Part shown: positions 6,873-7,410 of the stretch, in pieces
Layout: each line of letters starts with the position of its first letter
Numbering within the stretch: position 1 is the first letter of the stretch
From: Gallionellaceae bacterium
GTDB taxonomy: Bacteria > Pseudomonadota > Gammaproteobacteria > Burkholderiales > Gallionellaceae
Direction of reading: 5' to 3'
Assembly: GCA_030646595.1 (NCBI GenBank)
Contig: JAUSKS010000267.1
Span: 1 to 7,410 of the forward strand
Length of the DNA stretch: 7,410 nt
Program-made: the position numbers and the translations under genes
The notes under the pieces: model-generated
What the model saw: only the letters and a program-made list of their open reading frames with translations
What the model was told of the DNA's origin: nothing
The model's database searches: none

Positions 6873-7410
6873 ATGCTTATTAGAAAACATATTCAGCTTT
6901 CTTTTCTAGCCATTCTGGGTTTGTTTGCGCTGAATTTTGCTGTTAATTTCTGGAGCAACCAGAAAAATGGTGTCGCTATTGAGGTGTTGCAGCAGGCAAC
7001 TTCTCGACAGGCATTGATTACCACTATTAAACAAGGCACATCTAACATCCAAAAACAAATAGACCGCCTGGGCCAGATTCGTTTTGATGTTGCGGCGACT
7101 CCCCTGCCGGTGAAGGAGATTGAGCAGATGAACCTGCAGTCAGGGACGATTGCCGCACAGCTGGTGATGCTGTACAAACTTTCCAGTGACGAGATGCGCA
7201 CCCAGGTGGAAACCCTGCAAAAAAGTTACACGGATCTGGCTGCATCCTGGCGTATCTTTTATCAGAATTTCGGGATTAACCATGTTCAGGCACTGGCTGA
7301 GCTGGCTTTACACACTGAACCGCTAAGCCAACGTGTGCTGCTCGAAACCATACCCCTGCTGGAAGAAGGTGAGAAGCAACGCAATGAAGTTGCGCATAAA
7401 GCATTCAGTG
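6873..7410 (+). CDS. Membrane-anchored sensor-like protein, N-terminal part only (function unknown)
   Basis: I do not recognise this protein. The 179 visible residues begin MLIRKHIQLS, and a hydrophobic segment at about 9-27 (LSFLAILGLFALNFAVNFW) looks like an uncleaved signal anchor after a short basic N-terminus. What follows (30-179) is polar, rich in Gln, Glu and Leu, has no cysteines, and looks mostly helical (for example QATSRQALITTIKQGTSNIQ and LLEEGEKQRNEVAHKAFS). This layout is that of an extracytoplasmic four-helix-type sensor domain, as in chemoreceptors, histidine kinases and cyclases. The output domain lies beyond the right edge, so the class is unknown. The ATG is the first start after an in-frame TAA at 6849. 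Its ribosome site is poor (GGGA about 12 nt upstream). Continued open reading to the edge and sensible composition support a real gene. Confidence 0.75.
   Translation, partial: MLIRKHIQLSFLAILGLFALNFAVNFWSNQKNGVAIEVLQQATSRQALITTIKQGTSNIQKQIDRLGQIRFDVAATPLPVKEIEQMNLQSGTIAAQLVMLYKLSSDEMRTQVETLQKSYTDLAASWRIFYQNFGINHVQALAELALHTEPLSQRVLLETIPLLEEGEKQRNEVAHKAFS

Overview
The window is a conserved housekeeping locus from a proteobacterium, most likely a betaproteobacterium of the Nitrosomonadales/Gallionellaceae type. That placement is inferred from protein similarity to E. coli Isc, TrmJ and SuhB proteins as I recall them, from a short-form CysE placed directly upstream of iscR, and from moderate GC content. 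No database search was made.

Layout. The minus strand, from about 5960 down to 1, carries trmJ, cysE, iscR, iscS, iscU, iscA, hscB and hscA in transcription order. hscA runs off the left edge after 414 codons. On the plus strand, suhB is divergent from trmJ. After it, a membrane-anchored protein of unknown output begins at 6873 and runs off the right edge.

Function. IscS takes sulfur from cysteine, IscU is the scaffold on which Fe-S clusters are built, IscA is an A-type carrier, and HscB/HscA form the co-chaperone/Hsp70 pair that releases the cluster from IscU through its LPPVK motif. IscR is the Fe-S-sensing repressor. A well-formed sigma70 promoter (TTGACT, 17 bp, TATCAT) lies upstream of iscR and is overlapped by a close match to an IscR type 1 operator, which indicates classic feedback autoregulation. 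CysE makes O-acetylserine, the precursor of the cysteine that IscS consumes. Its ATG overlaps the trmJ stop (TAATG), so it looks translationally coupled to the tRNA methyltransferase gene. The suhB-trmJ-isc order resembles that of enterobacteria, with cysE inserted.

Genes from iscU to hscA are packed by short gaps, abutment (TAA/ATG) or overlap (ATGA). The exception is a 90 bp gap between iscS and iscU, which holds four tandem GTGAnnn heptads facing an inverted set of related heptads around a 6 nt loop. I see no clear evidence of a new biological system. The points most worth a second look are the heptad array, the IscR operator, the cysE insertion, the uncertain trmJ start and the unidentified sensor-like protein. 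There are no tRNAs, rRNAs, insertion sequences or CRISPR arrays.
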